Shown here piece by piece: positions 1-10,200 of a stretch of 17,752 nucleotides of DNA. The DNA is from Lachnoclostridium sp. UBA6475 (GTDB lineage: Bacteria; Bacillota; Clostridia; Lachnospirales; Lachnospiraceae), in assembly GCA_002435545.1 (NCBI GenBank), contig DJNB01000026.1, positions 5,581-23,332 on the forward strand. Reading direction: 5' to 3'. Each line of letters opens with the position of its first letter. Within the stretch, counting starts at the first letter, position 1. Under the pieces are notes generated by a model that saw only the letters and a program-made list of their open reading frames with translations, was not told the origin of the DNA and ran no database searches. A program made the position numbers and the translations under genes.

Positions 1-1570
1 CTTTCCTAAATTTCGTTTGCCGGATGATATTCCGCATATTGGAATTTGAGATGAATTCAAAATCTGTGCGAAAGCCGAAGGCACAATGCAGGGCATCCGT
101 CAGATCAGTGCGGTTGTAGGCAGGGATGTAGCCGCTTTCTTTGGATAGATGCGTCATTTTCATATCGCTTAGTGCGGCTGTGATCTGGCTGCCGCTAAAT
201 TTTCCATCCAGTTTTTGCACTAACAGATGTTTCATCAGCAGACTGATAAAGCACACTAAGAAATGCGCTTTTATACGGGAATCTCTAGGGATGTATACAT
301 CTTTTGTTTCAAATTCAGATTTCATAATGCGGAACATTTCGTCAATGTCCCAGCGGTGCTTGTTAAAGTTTATTATGTCGTTGGAAGAATTTTCCACATT
401 TGTAGTAACAGCATAAAACCCATCAAAAGGGGGTGCGGACAGGGAAGATTCCAGCTGGCGGCTGTGCGTTTTCTGCTGGAAGGCACGGTATCTTGGAGAA
501 TAAGTGACAATGACGGTTTCTGCTGTGTTTTCGGTTATATGTGGCAGTGTTTTGTAATAGACGGTATCAAATGTTTCCAGATCTGTTTCGTCGAGGGAGC
601 GAAGGTCAATTTTTTGATGGGAGCCGGGAACTTGAAATTGTGTCGGGTCCAGTATCAGATCCTGCGTCTCCTTGTTTAATTCTTTTAAGGGCAATGGGAT
701 TGCATAAGAGTGCCTTTGGTGAGTATTATAAAAAGGGTTATTTTTATCGCCGAGACCTCTATCTGTACCAAAGAGAAAGGTACCGCAGTTGAAATCGCGT
801 AAAACTTTTTCCTCCAGAGGGGTGAGGGAAACCGGATCTTTCCGGTTTGTGTGAAAAAGATCAAAGGCAAGCGGAATCCCGTCTGCATCCATAAATATGC
901 CCATTGTGACAAAAGGATCTGGGTGTCTGCGTTTGTTTTTTTCTTCTATTTCAAAACAGAAATCCACACAGTCATAGTATAAGATGCGGGCATTTCGCGG
1001 ATAAACAAAGGTGGAATTGCGGTAGAGTGCTTCCTGGATATAATCGGATTCTTCTGCCAGCACAGTGAGAGCAGGATATACATTATGCGGAGCGTATTTG
1101 GGTGATTCCAGAAGAGACCGGCAGTAAGAGAAACTGCTCGTTTTGCCGGAGGGAGAGAGGGTTCTTGCGTAGATCAGATTGGTCAGAATGGCAAAAAGGT
1201 CGTACGTGATCCGCCGGCGGTTTCGGATGTTTCTGCATATGGTATCAAGCCGTAATTCATGGCATAAATGCTGTAAAAAAAGATATCCTGCGTTAAAGGT
1301 TCTTGTTTCGTTAAGCGGAATGTGTGAAGTTTGGGAAAAATCGATGGAAATTTTGCGTTTTTGCTGATTGAAAAGTGCGGTTTCTTTTGCCGCCTCTTCT
1401 TTTGCCCATGCCATCATTTTCTCGTGGTCGCCGGAGAAATCTGCCAAGAGATCATTGTATTTTCCGAGTTTTTTATAAATGCGGGAAGAAGTTTTTCCGT
1501 CCGGTTTACAGTAAGACTGTGTGATATAAACATTTTTATTGCTGCTGCTCCCTGTGATGCTGATATACAT
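1..1570 (-). CDS. IS1634-like (IS4 superfamily) DDE transposase, C-terminus cut by window edge
   Basis: Reading the minus strand from ATG 1570-1568 I find one frame open for 523 codons to the window edge with no stop, so the gene looks intact as far as it can be seen. An SD (AAAGGGG, 1578-1584) lies 7 nt upstream. Candidate catalytic positions are D200 in the strand motif ILYYDCVDF, D270 in FGTDRGL, and the RWDIDEMFRIMKSEF block near residues 406-420. The last block corresponds to the Y/R-E-K signature of IS4-type transposases. About 140 residues separate the second and third acidic positions, as expected for the beta-strand insertion of this superfamily. In the R-(3)-E-(6)-K spacing the acid is D410, with E411 next to it. 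The protein should cut and paste its own element. The element's left end, and so its terminal repeats, are outside the window. Family call by motif memory; a related IS4 group is possible. Confidence 0.8.
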   Translation of the reverse strand, partial: MYISITGSSSNKNVYITQSYCKPDGKTSSRIYKKLGKYNDLLADFSGDHEKMMAWAKEEAAKETALFNQQKRKISIDFSQTSHIPLNETRTFNAGYLFLQHLCHELRLDTICRNIRNRRRITYDLFAILTNLIYARTLSPSGKTSSFSYCRSLLESPKYAPHNVYPALTVLAEESDYIQEALYRNSTFVYPRNARILYYDCVDFCFEIEEKNKRRHPDPFVTMGIFMDADGIPLAFDLFHTNRKDPVSLTPLEEKVLRDFNCGTFLFGTDRGLGDKNNPFYNTHQRHSYAIPLPLKELNKETQDLILDPTQFQVPGSHQKIDLRSLDETDLETFDTVYYKTLPHITENTAETVIVTYSPRYRAFQQKTHSRQLESSLSAPPFDGFYAVTTNVENSSNDIINFNKHRWDIDEMFRIMKSEFETKDVYIPRDSRIKAHFLVCFISLLMKHLLVQKLDGKFSGSQITAALSDMKMTHLSKESGYIPAYNRTDLTDALHCAFGFRTDFEFISNSNMRNIIRQTKFRK

Positions 1571-1626
1571 AGCATTACCCCTTTCGTGTTGTTTGATTAA
1601 GCGTTGTAAACTGCCTGTTTCATTTT

Positions 1627-1632
1627 ATTATA
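1627..1632 (-). promoter_or_regulatory. possible -10 box for the transposase
   Basis: A perfect TATAAT on the minus strand lies about 57 nt upstream of the transposase ATG. No convincing -35 is seen at 16-18 bp, so this is a weak call. Confidence 0.3.
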
Positions 1633-1686
1633 GCGCAAGAGATACAAAAAATCACGTAAAAAGTAGAAATCTGGAAAAAAATAGTA

Positions 1687-1715
1687 TTGCATAAGCGGGA
1701 TATCCAAAGTATAAT
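1687..1715 (+). promoter_or_regulatory. sigma-A promoter of the RNA methyltransferase gene
   Basis: TTGCAT (1687-1692), a 17-bp spacer and a consensus TATAAT (1710-1715). Transcription would begin near 1722, just before the AAGAGGTGG ribosome binding site, giving a very short leader. Confidence 0.8.
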
Positions 1716-1743
1716 ATTACATAGATAAGAGGTGGAAAAGCGG

Positions 1744-2553
1744 ATGAATCTGATACACGTAAACAATATAACAATTCCCGAATTAGAATTCTATGCAAGT
1801 ACTTCGGAATCCCGGCTGATGCATTGGTATGAACCGCAGGAAGGGGTATTTATTGCGGAGAGTCCCAAGGTGATCGAGAGGGCACTGGCGGATGGCTATG
1901 AACCAATTTCGTTCCTTTTGGAAGAAAAAGATGTGCCGGGGCAGATGGCGCACATTTTAGATCAATATGAGGACACGCCGGTTTACACATCCACGGAAGA
2001 TGTGCTGCTGGGTATCACCGGATTTAAACTTACGCGTGGGGCATTGTGTGCGATGAGCAGGAGAAAACTTCCGTCGGTTTATGAGGCGGCTTGTGAAGCA
2101 GGAAGAATTGTGGTACTGGAAAATGTGATGAATCCGACCAATGTCGGAGCGATATTCCGATCGGCAGCAGCCTTAGGGATGGATGCCGTGCTTCTTACGC
2201 AGGGATGTAGTGATCCGTTGTACCGGAGAGCGATACGGGTTAGTATGGGAACCGTATTTCAGGTGCCATGGACATTTATTGACGAGACAAAAGAGGATTA
2301 TCTGGAGCAGTTACGGGAAATGCAGTTTAAAACAGTATCAATGGCACTGTGTGAAGGCTCAGTCAGCATAAATTCTCCGGCATTGAAAGAGGAGAAAAAA
2401 CTGGCTGTCATCATGGGGACAGAAGGCGATGGCCTGCGCGAAGAGACCATTCGGCGCAGCGATTATATCGTAAATATTCCGATGACACATGAAGTGGATT
2501 CGCTCAATGTGGCAGCAGCAAGTGCCGTTGCATTTTGGGAATTGACAAAATAA
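1744..2553 (+). CDS. TrmH/SpoU-family RNA 2'-O-methyltransferase
   Basis: This 269-aa protein has the three SPOUT/SpoU motifs in order: LENVMNPTNVGAIFRSAAALG (about residues 125-145; N133 and R139 are the usual motif 1 residues), IMGTEGDGL (223-231), and IPM..VDSLNVAAASAV (245-262). These form the trefoil-knot S-adenosylmethionine site. The family methylates a ribose 2'-OH in tRNA or 23S rRNA; the substrate cannot be read from the sequence. The N-terminal ~115 residues resemble the substrate-binding extension of rRNA-type members. I chose ATG 1744 because AAGAGGTGG (1727-1735) sits 8 nt upstream. A GTG at 1732 would add MEKR but lies inside that SD. The gene has its own promoter, and no terminator is evident after it. 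Confidence 0.9.
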   Translation: MNLIHVNNITIPELEFYASTSESRLMHWYEPQEGVFIAESPKVIERALADGYEPISFLLEEKDVPGQMAHILDQYEDTPVYTSTEDVLLGITGFKLTRGALCAMSRRKLPSVYEAACEAGRIVVLENVMNPTNVGAIFRSAAALGMDAVLLTQGCSDPLYRRAIRVSMGTVFQVPWTFIDETKEDYLEQLREMQFKTVSMALCEGSVSINSPALKEEKKLAVIMGTEGDGLREETIRRSDYIVNIPMTHEVDSLNVAAASAVAFWELTK

Positions 2554-2580
2554 ATCTGTCGTTTTCATAAATGGTACCTG

Positions 2581-2610
2581 TTGCAGCGAAAGGATCGAAG
2601 GAAGCATATT
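2581..2610 (+). promoter_or_regulatory. weak candidate promoter before the first CAP-protein gene
   Basis: TTGCAG (2581-2586) and CATATT (2605-2610) are separated by 18 bp. It is a poor match. Because no terminator is visible after the methyltransferase stop at 2553, the downstream gene could also be reached by read-through. Confidence 0.25.
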
Positions 2611-2648
2611 TTGCAGCCATTAATATGGCAGAAAGGTGGACGAAAGTT

Positions 2649-4856
2649 ATGAATAAAATGCGTATAACAAAAAGAATAGCGGCATTTTTGTTAAGTTTTG
2701 CGATGATTGTTCCTGCCAATAATATAGCAGCGGCAAAACCGGAAAAAATATTAGAGACAGATGTGGCGGAGGCATCCGACAAATGTACGATGCTGGGTGT
2801 CTATGGCTCTTATTTTTCGCAGGCTCAAGAAGCACTTGACAGGATTAATGAAATTCGAAAAGAAGCATGTGAACAGGGAGATGTACAGGATCCAAGAAAT
2901 CCGGGCAGATATCTTCAGCCATCGGATTATGTGCCGTTAAAGTGGTCAAGTGATCTTGAAAATATCGCGCGTATCCGTGCAGCAGAAGCAGGGATCGGAT
3001 ATTCCTTTATGAATTCCGGACATGACCGCCTCAATCAGCGGGGAACATATTCGATCAGCAGTAACGGTATTACTTCCTGGGCCGAAGATCTTGCATACTA
3101 CTGGAAAAAGGATATGGTACAGGGCATTCAGTTATGGTACGAGGAAAAGCAGGACTGGTTAAATCAGGATGCAAGTAAAGTGACCGGTCATTATACGAGC
3201 ATGATCGATCCAAGTTATACATACGTTGGATTTGGAGGATTTTATTCGGAAGCAGCCCGATATCCGAGTACAATGTCTGCGGAGTTTTCTTATATGGACA
3301 ATTTGGATGAGACGATGCAGGACGCACCGGAAAATGTAATGCAGAAAATTGAAGTTTCAAAGGAATTTATTAAAGAGACGTATCTGGAAGGGGACGATAA
3401 GATCGTAACCGGTGGGACGACGACTGTAGAACCTCGTGTTATGATCCAGCGTGGAAATGCGGTGAGAACATTATGGACCATTGCAGAAGATATCACCTAT
3501 ACTTCTTCAAACCCGGATGTCGCTACGGTAACAGAGGATGGTGTGGTAAACGGAAAAGCGATGGGAACCACTACGATTACGGCACGATCCGGAGATAGCA
3601 TTCTGGCACAAAAGGAAATCATAGTAGAATGTGATCATGAGTATGAGTTTAGTAAAATTGATTCTGGCCGCAAATGTAGTGGCGTGTGTACCATATGTGG
3701 AGATGAGATTCAGTTCACACCGCCGGCGCAGATTCGGATTTATTGGAACAACAGCAGGAACAATAGCAGTTCCGGCGACTATATGTATTCCTCCTTTATT
3801 CCAAGCAACAATGTGATTGGATCAAAGTTATATTGCTGGATTCAGGTTGCGGGTGGAGATGAGGATTATCAGACGGTGATAATGGAATCAAGCAATGAAA
3901 ATGTGGCGGTTCCGTGCAGTAAAGAAGCTACAAATTCGGCAGATGATTATTTTGATATTTTAGGAGCCGGAGTTACGACACTTACGATTTATCCAAAATA
4001 TAATCCGGCACTTAAACGCACATTTACATTGCGTGTGGAGGGGGACGAGGAAGCTTCACCGACACCGGATCAAAGCGCTGCACCAACGCCAACGCAGAGT
4101 GCCGCACCGACACCGGACCAGAGTGAAGCGCCGACACCGGATCAAAGCGCTGTGCCGACACCAACGCAGAGTGCTTCACCGACACCGGATCAAAGCGCCG
4201 CACCGACGCCAACGCAGAGTGCCGCACCGACACCAAACCAAAGCACCGCACCGACACCGGATCAAAGCGCCGCACCGGAACCGGATCAAAGTGCTGCGCC
4301 GACGCCAATACAGAGTGTGGCTCCGACCGTAAAACCAAGCGCGAAGCCGACGGCAAAACCCGGCTCGACAATAGCTCCGACTCAGAAACCGACAGCAGGC
4401 TCCAACACAGGAAACACAAGCGGAAAACAGAGTTTGGAAAATCAACAAAAGGAAGAAGATACGGGAACGGACACAACATTGACTCAATATGTGCCAAAGG
4501 GAACTTCTATTAAAGTAAAAGGTCTTTACTATAAAGTGAACAAGGTGAATGTTTCAAAAGGCATTTATGAGGTAATATGTACAGGAAGTAAAAATAAGAA
4601 GATCAAGAAAGTAACAATTCCAAATACGGTAACTTACAAAGGTGTTTCGTACCGCGTAACCGGTATCGGGAAAAAAGCATTTTACAAATATCGTAAATTA
4701 AAGAAAATAAAGATACAGAGTTTGTATTTGAAGAAAGGAAAGATTGGAAAGAATGCCTTCCGGGGAATTTCCAAGCAAGTATCGGTTTATGTACCGACCG
4801 AAAAAATGCAGACTTATCTGAAATGGTTGAAAAAAGCCGGATTAAAATTTTATTAG
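2649..4856 (+). CDS. secreted CAP/SCP-domain protein with Big_2 domain, Pro-rich repeat and BspA-like C-terminus
   Basis: 735 aa. A Sec signal peptide (about 1-29: basic MRITKR start, hydrophobic core, AAA cut region) is followed by a CAP domain (about 55-215). The CAP tetrad candidates are present: H125 (SGHDRLN), E146 (AEDLAYY), E165/E166 (WYEEK) and H181 (TGHYTSM). A Big_2-like Ig fold spans about 253-327 (ITYTSSNPDVATVTEDGVVNG type). A small Cys-pair segment follows (C347, C350), then a beta-rich stretch, eleven 8-residue Pro-rich units (470-557), a Thr/Ser/Lys linker, and a basic BspA/LRR_5-like C-terminal domain (about 616-735, ending KWLKKAGLKFY). There is no LPXTG, so attachment, if any, may use the basic C-terminal domain. 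ATG 2649 is preferred over an upstream in-frame ATG at 2571: AAAGGTGG (2632-2639) is 9 nt away and the signal peptide begins there. Paralogous to the gene at 7255. The molecular function of bacterial CAP proteins is mostly unknown. Confidence 0.85.
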   Translation: MNKMRITKRIAAFLLSFAMIVPANNIAAAKPEKILETDVAEASDKCTMLGVYGSYFSQAQEALDRINEIRKEACEQGDVQDPRNPGRYLQPSDYVPLKWSSDLENIARIRAAEAGIGYSFMNSGHDRLNQRGTYSISSNGITSWAEDLAYYWKKDMVQGIQLWYEEKQDWLNQDASKVTGHYTSMIDPSYTYVGFGGFYSEAARYPSTMSAEFSYMDNLDETMQDAPENVMQKIEVSKEFIKETYLEGDDKIVTGGTTTVEPRVMIQRGNAVRTLWTIAEDITYTSSNPDVATVTEDGVVNGKAMGTTTITARSGDSILAQKEIIVECDHEYEFSKIDSGRKCSGVCTICGDEIQFTPPAQIRIYWNNSRNNSSSGDYMYSSFIPSNNVIGSKLYCWIQVAGGDEDYQTVIMESSNENVAVPCSKEATNSADDYFDILGAGVTTLTIYPKYNPALKRTFTLRVEGDEEASPTPDQSAAPTPTQSAAPTPDQSEAPTPDQSAVPTPTQSASPTPDQSAAPTPTQSAAPTPNQSTAPTPDQSAAPEPDQSAAPTPIQSVAPTVKPSAKPTAKPGSTIAPTQKPTAGSNTGNTSGKQSLENQQKEEDTGTDTTLTQYVPKGTSIKVKGLYYKVNKVNVSKGIYEVICTGSKNKKIKKVTIPNTVTYKGVSYRVTGIGKKAFYKYRKLKKIKIQSLYLKKGKIGKNAFRGISKQVSVYVPTEKMQTYLKWLKKAGLKFY
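4056..4319 (+). repeat. in-gene tandem repeat, eleven 24-bp units
   Basis: Eleven direct 24-bp units encode variants of APTPDQSA / APTPTQSA, probably an extended wall-spanning stalk. Units differ mainly at the D/T/N/I position and by silent changes. The first and sixth begin with Ser, the tenth reads APEPDQSA. Degenerate units (APTVKPSA and KPTAKPGS) continue for about 16 residues beyond. The unit is a multiple of 3, so slippage would keep the frame. Confidence 0.95.
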
Positions 4857-4863
4857 AAATTTC

Positions 4864-4902
4864 AAGACCTAAATTAGGAGAAATCTTAGTTTAGGTCTTT
4901 TT
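4864..4902 (+). terminator. intrinsic terminator after the first CAP-protein gene
   Basis: A perfect 10-bp stem, AAGACCTAAA (4864-4873) with TTTAGGTCTT (4890-4899), has a 16-nt loop and runs into a T tract. It separates the CAP gene from the sigma/anti-sigma unit. Confidence 0.85.
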
Positions 4903-4991
4903 GCAGCTGCGGAAAAAGTCTGTTCGTTTGGACATTTTGCATTTTCAGATCGTGTATATTACAGAACGAGGAAAGAGAGGAGGCGAATAGA

Positions 4992-5483
4992 TTGAAGCCA
5001 GGTGAAGTAGGAAGCCTTTATGAAAAATACTGCGATATGGTGTTTCGCACCGCAGTATTATATTTAAAAAATCAAGAGGATGCCTATGATATTGTTCACA
5101 TTGTTTTCGAAAAACTGCTGCGTAAGAATATTCGTTTTAGAGATGAAGAGCACAGTAAGGCATGGCTGCTGCGGGTAACAGGAAATGCCTGCAAAGACCA
5201 GTTAAAAAGTGCTTACCGGAAAAAACAGATATCGTTGGAAGAACAGCAGGAAAAGGGATGTGATTATTCCTTTCGGGAAGAAGGAGAGGAATCGTATGAA
5301 GAACTGCTGCAGGCAATCGTAAAAATCCCGGAGATGTACCGGGAGGTAATTTATCTGTATTATTTTGAAGGATACAATACAAAGGAGATTGCAAAAATAG
5401 TTGGCAAAAGTGCTTCAGCAATCCGGTCGCGTCTCGCAAAAGCAAGGGTGTTGTTAGCGGAAATTTTAAAGGAGGAAATGTGA
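4992..5483 (+). CDS. ECF-type RNA polymerase sigma factor
   Basis: 163 aa, the usual ECF size, with only regions 2 and 4. Region 2 (about 8-75) has YEKYCDMVFRTAVLYLKN and AYDIVHIVFEKLL, then the -10-recognition helix with HSKAWLLRVTGNACKDQLKS. Region 4 (about 103-158) has IPEMYREVIYLYYFEGYNTKEIA, then a helix-turn-helix ending SASAIRSRLAKARVLL. It should bind core RNA polymerase and direct it to a small regulon. The start is a TTG with a strong SD (GAGAGGAGG, 4976-4984) 7 nt upstream. The first in-frame ATG (5037) would delete part of region 2. The stop is 1 nt before the next gene, so the pair is translationally coupled. Its target promoters cannot be assigned from this window. Confidence 0.9.
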   Translation: MKPGEVGSLYEKYCDMVFRTAVLYLKNQEDAYDIVHIVFEKLLRKNIRFRDEEHSKAWLLRVTGNACKDQLKSAYRKKQISLEEQQEKGCDYSFREEGEESYEELLQAIVKIPEMYREVIYLYYFEGYNTKEIAKIVGKSASAIRSRLAKARVLLAEILKEEM

Positions 5484-5484
5484 T

Positions 5485-6459
5485 ATGATCAAGAAAATGA
5501 ATAAAATGTTTGATGAAATTGTTATGGAGGAAGAAAGAAAAGAATGGATATGGGAAGATTTGGAAAAAGCGTATGCTAAACCGCGCGTGTCTGCAATGCG
5601 GCGGGGAATTGTCGCAGCAGTTTGTCTGCTGGCGCTTGCCATTCCGATCGGGGTCATTGCAGCATCGGGATTTCAATGGCCGTTTTTGCAGGAACGCGGG
5701 GAGGAAGAAAATAAGCAGTTAAATTCCAAGTTTCACAATGAGCAGGCGCAAGTGAATGCGTACGGACTTCAATTCAAGATTGAAAAAGCGCTGTGCGATA
5801 AGAGCATGAACATCGGATATTTTTATGTATCTGTGAAGGATCTTTCGGGAAATGGGATTCATGTGTCGCATGCCGGTGGGATGGAGGAAACCAAGCAGTA
5901 TAAAAAAGGAGATATAATATTTGATTTTCTATATGGTGTAGTCAATTATGACGAAGAAAAATCCACAGACAGAATCCAATATTTTTATGTTGAAAATGAG
6001 TTGTCAGCAGAGGATACGGATCCCATTCAAAATCTCAGGATTGAAATTTGGAAATTTGAAGGAAATGGAAAACAGGGAGAAGTTTATACCGAGATCTTGA
6101 AAACAGAGACACTTACGGCAGCCAATGTGGTTGAAATGCCAACGTTGACATGGAAGATTGGAACTGCGGAAGTCAAAGTATCTTCAATCGCGGCAAACGT
6201 GTCGGATAAAAAGACAAAGGAATTGCAGATCATTTTGAAAAACAATAAATCCATTACCGATTACTTTGATTACAATCTGGATAAAATTGGAAAGGATGGT
6301 ACGATTCCGGAAGATTCGTTTACAACGAAAGAAGAACAAAAACCGGAGGATTCCGCGGATACGACGGTTATGGCGTATCGTTTTGGATATGTCGATATCA
6401 GCCGGATTGAGGGAATCCGCTACGACGGCAGATATTATGGTGTAGAAGAGGCAGAATAA
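5485..6459 (+). CDS. single-pass membrane protein, probable anti-sigma factor (DUF4179-like)
   Basis: 324 aa with type II topology: an acidic/basic cytoplasmic N-terminus of about 40 residues (MFDEIVMEEERKEWIWEDLEKAY), one hydrophobic helix (about 41-60) and a roughly 260-residue extracytoplasmic domain rich in beta-forming sequence. Membrane proteins encoded 1 nt behind an ECF sigma gene commonly hold that sigma factor in check and release it on an envelope signal. The domain order resembles DUF4179-type anti-sigma proteins, but I recognise no diagnostic motif and see no classic zinc-binding anti-sigma HxxxCxxC motif. SD AAAGGAGG (5468-5475) lies inside the 3' end of the sigma gene, 9 nt before the ATG. 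The role is inferred mainly from context. Confidence 0.75.
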   Translation: MIKKMNKMFDEIVMEEERKEWIWEDLEKAYAKPRVSAMRRGIVAAVCLLALAIPIGVIAASGFQWPFLQERGEEENKQLNSKFHNEQAQVNAYGLQFKIEKALCDKSMNIGYFYVSVKDLSGNGIHVSHAGGMEETKQYKKGDIIFDFLYGVVNYDEEKSTDRIQYFYVENELSAEDTDPIQNLRIEIWKFEGNGKQGEVYTEILKTETLTAANVVEMPTLTWKIGTAEVKVSSIAANVSDKKTKELQIILKNNKSITDYFDYNLDKIGKDGTIPEDSFTTKEEQKPEDSADTTVMAYRFGYVDISRIEGIRYDGRYYGVEEAE

Positions 6460-6479
6460 AAAAGGAATGGATAAAAACG

Positions 6480-6531
6480 AAGCAATAGAGAAATTTATTC
6501 CGTAAAGGATAAACTCTCTATTGCTTTTTTT
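6480..6531 (+). terminator. intrinsic terminator of the sigma/anti-sigma unit
   Basis: A perfect 12-bp stem, AAGCAATAGAGA (6480-6491) with TCTCTATTGCTT (6515-6526), has its T tract at 6525-6531. The loop can form a further short stem (TTTATTCC with GGATAAA, one bulge). Confidence 0.9.
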
Positions 6532-6580
6532 GTCGAAATGTTAGAAAATAAAAGTAACCTATTGCGAGAAGGAGGCAGTT

Positions 6581-7252
6581 ATGAATCAGGATAATTTAAA
6601 CAAGATAAAAAAATACAAAAACTCCAAGTATTTATGGGGAACTGTGGGAGTGGTCGCAGGTTTTGTGATCGGTATTTACCGGGCAGCGCTTTTCAAGTTT
6701 TTGATTTTCTGTGTCGTATGTGCAGGTGGGATTGTTCTATTTGCCATTTTTAGTAAAATCGTAAATAAGATTTATCAGAAGCGTATAGAAGTAAAGAATA
6801 ATGGTTATGGATTTGATTATTTTTCCGAACTAAATATTTATAAAAAGATGAGAAAGCAGGATGCGAAAGACGACGGAATTCTCTATGTGCCGGAATATTC
6901 GGATTGGAAGGCGAGGATTCAGAAGAATTATGACAAGCAGAAGGAAAATGAGGATTTCTGTCATTTTCTGATTCAGAAAAAAAGAGACATTGAAAATATG
7001 AAAAAACAAGTGGAAATAATTTCCATACCGCTTGTGCTGCTGGCGGCAACATTATTTTTTGAACTGGCACAATGGAAAGTAGAATTTTCAAGGGAGGAAG
7101 CAGGGATCGTGATCCTTGCGATGGTTTTTGGAATTGCCGTTGTTGTGGCGAGAGATATTCAAAGATGGCGGGAACAGGCCGAGTTTTTGGAAGACGTAAT
7201 GCAGGTGCTGGAAGATAAGGAACAAAACGAATACATAGCATCGGAGGGATGA
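6581..7252 (+). CDS. four-helix membrane protein of unknown function
   Basis: 223 aa, family not recognised. Two hydrophobic helices near the N-terminus (about 17-33 and 38-58) are followed by a charged, probably cytoplasmic, Lys/Glu-rich segment (about 60-145, coiled-coil-like around 110-145). Another pair of helices follows (about 146-162 and 174-190), with a charged tail. SD AAGGAGG lies about 5 nt before ATG 6581. It follows the terminator at 6480-6531, yet I see no strong promoter between. Its stop is 2 nt before the probable start of the second CAP gene, and that gene's SD lies inside this gene's last codons. The two are therefore very likely co-transcribed and coupled. That suggests a role linked to export, anchoring or sensing for the secreted partner, which is inference only. 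Confidence 0.7.
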   Translation: MNQDNLNKIKKYKNSKYLWGTVGVVAGFVIGIYRAALFKFLIFCVVCAGGIVLFAIFSKIVNKIYQKRIEVKNNGYGFDYFSELNIYKKMRKQDAKDDGILYVPEYSDWKARIQKNYDKQKENEDFCHFLIQKKRDIENMKKQVEIISIPLVLLAATLFFELAQWKVEFSREEAGIVILAMVFGIAVVVARDIQRWREQAEFLEDVMQVLEDKEQNEYIASEG

Positions 7253-7254
7253 CA

Positions 7255-10200
7255 ATGAAAAAGATAGCAGTTAGAAAGAGGATTCTTGCCGGACTGCTGG
7301 CAGTTGCGCTTATTGTGCCGGCAAATGCAAATGTGGCAGGAGCGAAGACGCAGACGGTGCTGGAAACGGATGTGACAGAAGCATCGGAAGGATGTACGCT
7401 GGTTGGTGTGTATGGGTCGTATTTTGCACAGGCAAAAGAGGCACTTGCCAAGATCAATGCAATCCGAAAAGAAGCCTGTGAAGCAGGAAATGTACGTGAT
7501 CCGAGAGATCTCGGCAGATATCTTACGGCGTCAGATTATGTCCCATTGAAGTGGTCGAGTGATCTTGAAAATATTGCGCGTATCCGTGCGGCAGAAGCAG
7601 GAATTGCATTTCGCTTTATGGATTCCGGTCATAATCGTTTGAACGAAAAGAACACGTTTTCCATCACCAGTAATGGGATAAGTTCTTCTTCCGAAGATCT
7701 TGCTTACTATCATGTCCAGGATATGATCGAAGGAATCCTGCTTTGGTATAGTGAAAAGCAATATTGGGTAAAACAGGATTTCAGTGAGGAAACCGGTCAC
7801 TATACGAGTATGATCAATCCGAAGTTTAAGTATGTTGGATTTGGTGGATTTTATTCGGAAGCAGCACCGTATCCGGCTACAATGGCAGGAGAATTTTCCG
7901 CGAAATCCGATCTCGATGAGACGATGCAGGAAGCCCCGGCAGACGTGATGCAGAAGATAGAGGTGTCAAATAACTTTATCCGGGAGACTTATCTGGAGGG
8001 GGAAACCCAGATTTTTACAGGCGGAACAACGACGGTGACGCCGCGTGTGAAACTTCGAAGAAAAAATGCCCTGCGGGATGTGTGGTCGATAGAAGATGTT
8101 ACCTATACTTCTTCGAATCCGGCAGTGGCGACGGTGACAGCAGAAGGGCTGGTAACGGGAATGACGGATGGAACGGTTACCATCACGGCAAAATCCGGCA
8201 GCACGATCGCAGCGCAAAAAGAAATTACGGTAAAATGTAATCATCCGAAAAAAATGACATCGTATACCGAATCAACGTGTACAAAGGAAGGAAAAAAACA
8301 ATATTATTGTGCTGTCTGCCAAAATACAATAGAAGAAACCGTGGCGAAAAAAGAGCATGATTATGTCTACGGAGCGGCAGATTCACAGGGAAAAAGTACC
8401 GGAAAATGTTCCGCGTGCGGGGATACGATCCGCATCGCACCGCCGACGCAGATGACGTTGTACTGGCGCAACAGCACAAGTTCAAAGGCGAGTTATTCGA
8501 AGACTTTCCCGGTAAGCAATCCGGTGGGATCCCTGCTATACTGCTGGAAACAGCTTACGGATGGAGATTCGGATCACCAGAATATGGTAATGGAATCGAC
8601 AAATGAAGAAGTGGCGGCTGCACCGGAAGAGGCGGAAAATAATACGGCATACGACCATTATGAGATTTTAGCGGAAGGAATCACCGAACTCAGTGTATAT
8701 CCAAAGTACAATCCGCGCATTAAGAAAACGTTTATGCTGCGTGTTGGCGAGGAAGGCAGTCAGAACATTTCGGAGATGGATGTCCGTTTGTCAAAAGATA
8801 CATTTACCTATGATGGAAATGCCTGCAGTCCGGAAGTGACGGTGTCTTACCGCCAAGATACCGTGCTGGAGCAGGGGATTGATTATATGGTCTCTTATGA
8901 AAATAATGTCAACGCCGGGACTGCGACAGCGGTTATTTCCGGAAAAGGACTTTTTTATGGAACGATCCGCAAAGATTTTTCAATCTGCAAAAAGGAAGAA
9001 GAGTCCCACACGCATGAAATCGTGATCGATGAAGCGGTTGCAGCTACCTGTACCGGAGACGGTCTGACGCAGGGAAGCCATTGTTTGAAATGTGGAGAGA
9101 TACTGGAGGCGCAGACCGTCATTCCGGCGACAGGACACCGGTATGCAGGGGGAACGTGTGAAAAATGCGGAGATATTCTTTATATCGAAATGGATGGAAT
9201 CCGTTATACAAAGGTGGAAGATCTTTCCGGCAATGTGACGGTGCATGTTTCTGCCAAACCGGAGGAGAAGATTTCCGGCAAAGTGGACATCCCGGCAGAG
9301 GTTACGATGGGAGACACGACGTATACGGTTACCGTTATCGACGCTAATGCGTTTGCGGATCAGACCGGGCTGACGTATGTGACATTGCCAAAAACAATTA
9401 CAAATATTGGAAATAAAGCGTTTGCCGGCTGTACTTCTCTGGAAGGAATGAAATTCAAAGCAAAGACGGCGCCGGAGGCAGCAGAGGATGCCTGGGAAGG
9501 TGCCGGAACCGGGGATTTTACAATTATCACTCCGAAAAATGCGCAGGATTATTACAGCATTGAAAAAGTATCCGGAGCGACGGTTCGCGAGGAAACGGAC
9601 GAAGAGCATGTGCATGATATGCAGAAATATGACGCAAAGGCACAGACGTGTACACAGGGGGGAAATATTGAGTATTACATTTGCCGGGACTGCGACAATG
9701 TGTATGCAGATGCGGAAGGAAAGAAAGGCATTTTGCTCATAGATACCCATTTACAGCCGCTGGGACATGACTGGGAGTCGGATTTTACAATCGATACTCC
9801 GGCGACGGCGACGACGCAGGGCGAAAAATCCATTCACTGCCGCCGCTGCGGGGAGCGTTCCCGTATCGTCAAATATTCGCCGGAAGACGAACCGGATGCC
9901 TCCAATGCCGGCAATAGCGGGGATTCTGCACAAAAAGCTCCTTATTATGGAGGTTCGGATGATAACGAGGATACAGAGGATGGCAAGAGATATTATTTCT
10001 ATTTTTCAAAAGGCTCCTCATTTAAAATAAAAGGGATTCGTTATCAGATCAATGCCGTAAATACGAAAAAAGGCATTTATGATGTGACCTGTATGGGCAG
10101 CAGTTCCAAGAACATCAAAAAGATAACAGTGCCAAATTATGTAAAATACAAAGAAATCTATTATCGCGTCACCGGGATCGGCAAAAACGCATTTGCCGGC